A DNA stretch of 5,975 nucleotides, from assembly GCA_028288395.1 (NCBI GenBank), contig JAQBNV010000353.1, positions 1 to 5,975 of the forward strand, given 5' to 3'. A program made the position numbers and the translations under genes. Below the pieces are notes generated by a model that worked only from the letters and a program-made list of their open reading frames with translations, was not told the DNA's origin and made no database searches. This stretch comes from Adhaeribacter sp. (lineage in GTDB: Bacteria > Bacteroidota > Bacteroidia > Cytophagales > Hymenobacteraceae). Below are positions 5,713-5,975 of this stretch, piece by piece (within the stretch, counting starts at the first letter, position 1; each line of letters starts with the position of its first letter).

Positions 5713-5975
5713 ATGGAGAAAAGATACAAGAGTCTATCCTTGTTTGCGTTTCAGACCCGGTTTGCGGACGAGGATAAATGCAAAGCTTATCTGGCCACAT
5801 TAAAATGGGGGAATGGTTATACATGCGCCAAGTGCGGGCACGTAAAGTACTGCGGCGGACTAGGCGTGTATGACCGGCAGTGTACGCGCTGCGGTTACAT
5901 CGAGTCGCCGACGGCCGGCACGCTCTTCCATAAAAGCAAACTTTCTATTTTGAAGGCTTTCTATATTGTTTATTA
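5713..5975 (+). CDS. IS1595-family transposase, 5' part, cut by the window end
   Basis: The frame opens at ATG 5713 and stays open for 87 codons to the window edge. It starts MEKRYKSLSLFAFQTRFADE and then shows a zinc ribbon with C38-x2-C41 and C57-x2-C60, followed by SPTAGTLFHKSKLSILKAFY. This is the N-terminal zinc-ribbon domain of IS1595-family (ISXO2-like) transposases, where the S-x-T-x-G-T-x-F-H-x-x-K block is typical. The DDE catalytic domain would lie beyond the edge, so whether the gene is intact is unknown. It is visibly more G+C-rich than the A/T-rich 5192-5712 stretch before it, which fits separate origin. The left terminal repeat should lie in 5604-5712 but I could not identify it without the other end. 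Confidence 0.85.
   Translation, partial: MEKRYKSLSLFAFQTRFADEDKCKAYLATLKWGNGYTCAKCGHVKYCGGLGVYDRQCTRCGYIESPTAGTLFHKSKLSILKAFYIVY

Noticed and set aside
1..5975. CRISPR array, tRNA, rRNA, riboswitch
   Set aside because: No regularly spaced direct repeats, no tRNA-like or rRNA-like sequence and no recognisable riboswitch core was seen on either strand.

Overview
The window looks like a chromosomal accessory segment from a member of the Bacteroidota, probably Cytophagales-like. Three things point there: A-rich gene starts with little Shine-Dalgarno signal, -7 boxes of the TAnnTTTG type, and the style of the Crp/Fnr, YeeE and IS1595 proteins. This placement rests on motif and protein recognition only.

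Layout, left to right. Positions 1 to about 902 are the decayed right part of an IS3-family insertion sequence (minus strand, several frameshifts, middle of orfB missing). Positions about 903-984 hold a possible short remnant of a membrane-protein gene that ends at the IS boundary. Positions 1003-5191 are a compact, all-minus-strand reactive-sulfur module. In transcription order it encodes: a CstB-like persulfide dioxygenase/rhodanese fusion (3851-5191), a Crp/Fnr-family regulator (3048-3716), a TauE/SafE-family exporter (2206-3000), and a YeeE/YedE-type sulfur transporter split over two adjacent genes (1524-2096 and 1003-1503). Positions about 5286-5603 carry a plus-strand fragment that resembles the C-terminal part of a DUF262/GmrSD-type protein. 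From 5713 to the edge is the 5' part of an IS1595-family transposase.

How the genes work together (inference from families). The split YeeE pair moves a sulfur species such as thiosulfate across the membrane. The dioxygenase/rhodanese oxidises persulfides and exchanges sulfane sulfur with thiosulfate or sulfite. The TauE-like protein exports sulfite or a related anion. The Crp-like protein, whose only two cysteines lie six residues apart in the sensor domain, is the probable switch. Gene content recalls the BigR/Blh operons of Proteobacteria and the cst operon of Staphylococcus, with a Crp-type protein in place of BigR/CstR.

The strongest observation is a repeated 44-bp promoter module found three times: upstream of the dioxygenase (5229-5272), the exporter (3021-3064) and the first YeeE gene (2152-2195). 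Each copy has a 19-bp element, GTTCAGTGAYNNNNGTYAC on the plus strand, followed after exactly 17 bp by a -7-like box (CAAAGKTM on the plus strand, KAMCTTTG in the gene direction). The element contains GTGA-N6-TYAC, the spacing of a CRP half-site pair, and the regulator has a CRP/FNR-like recognition helix (R-E-x-x-S-R). Its centre falls near -41 from the inferred transcription start, the class II activator position. Together this predicts a self-contained, locally encoded sulfur regulon.
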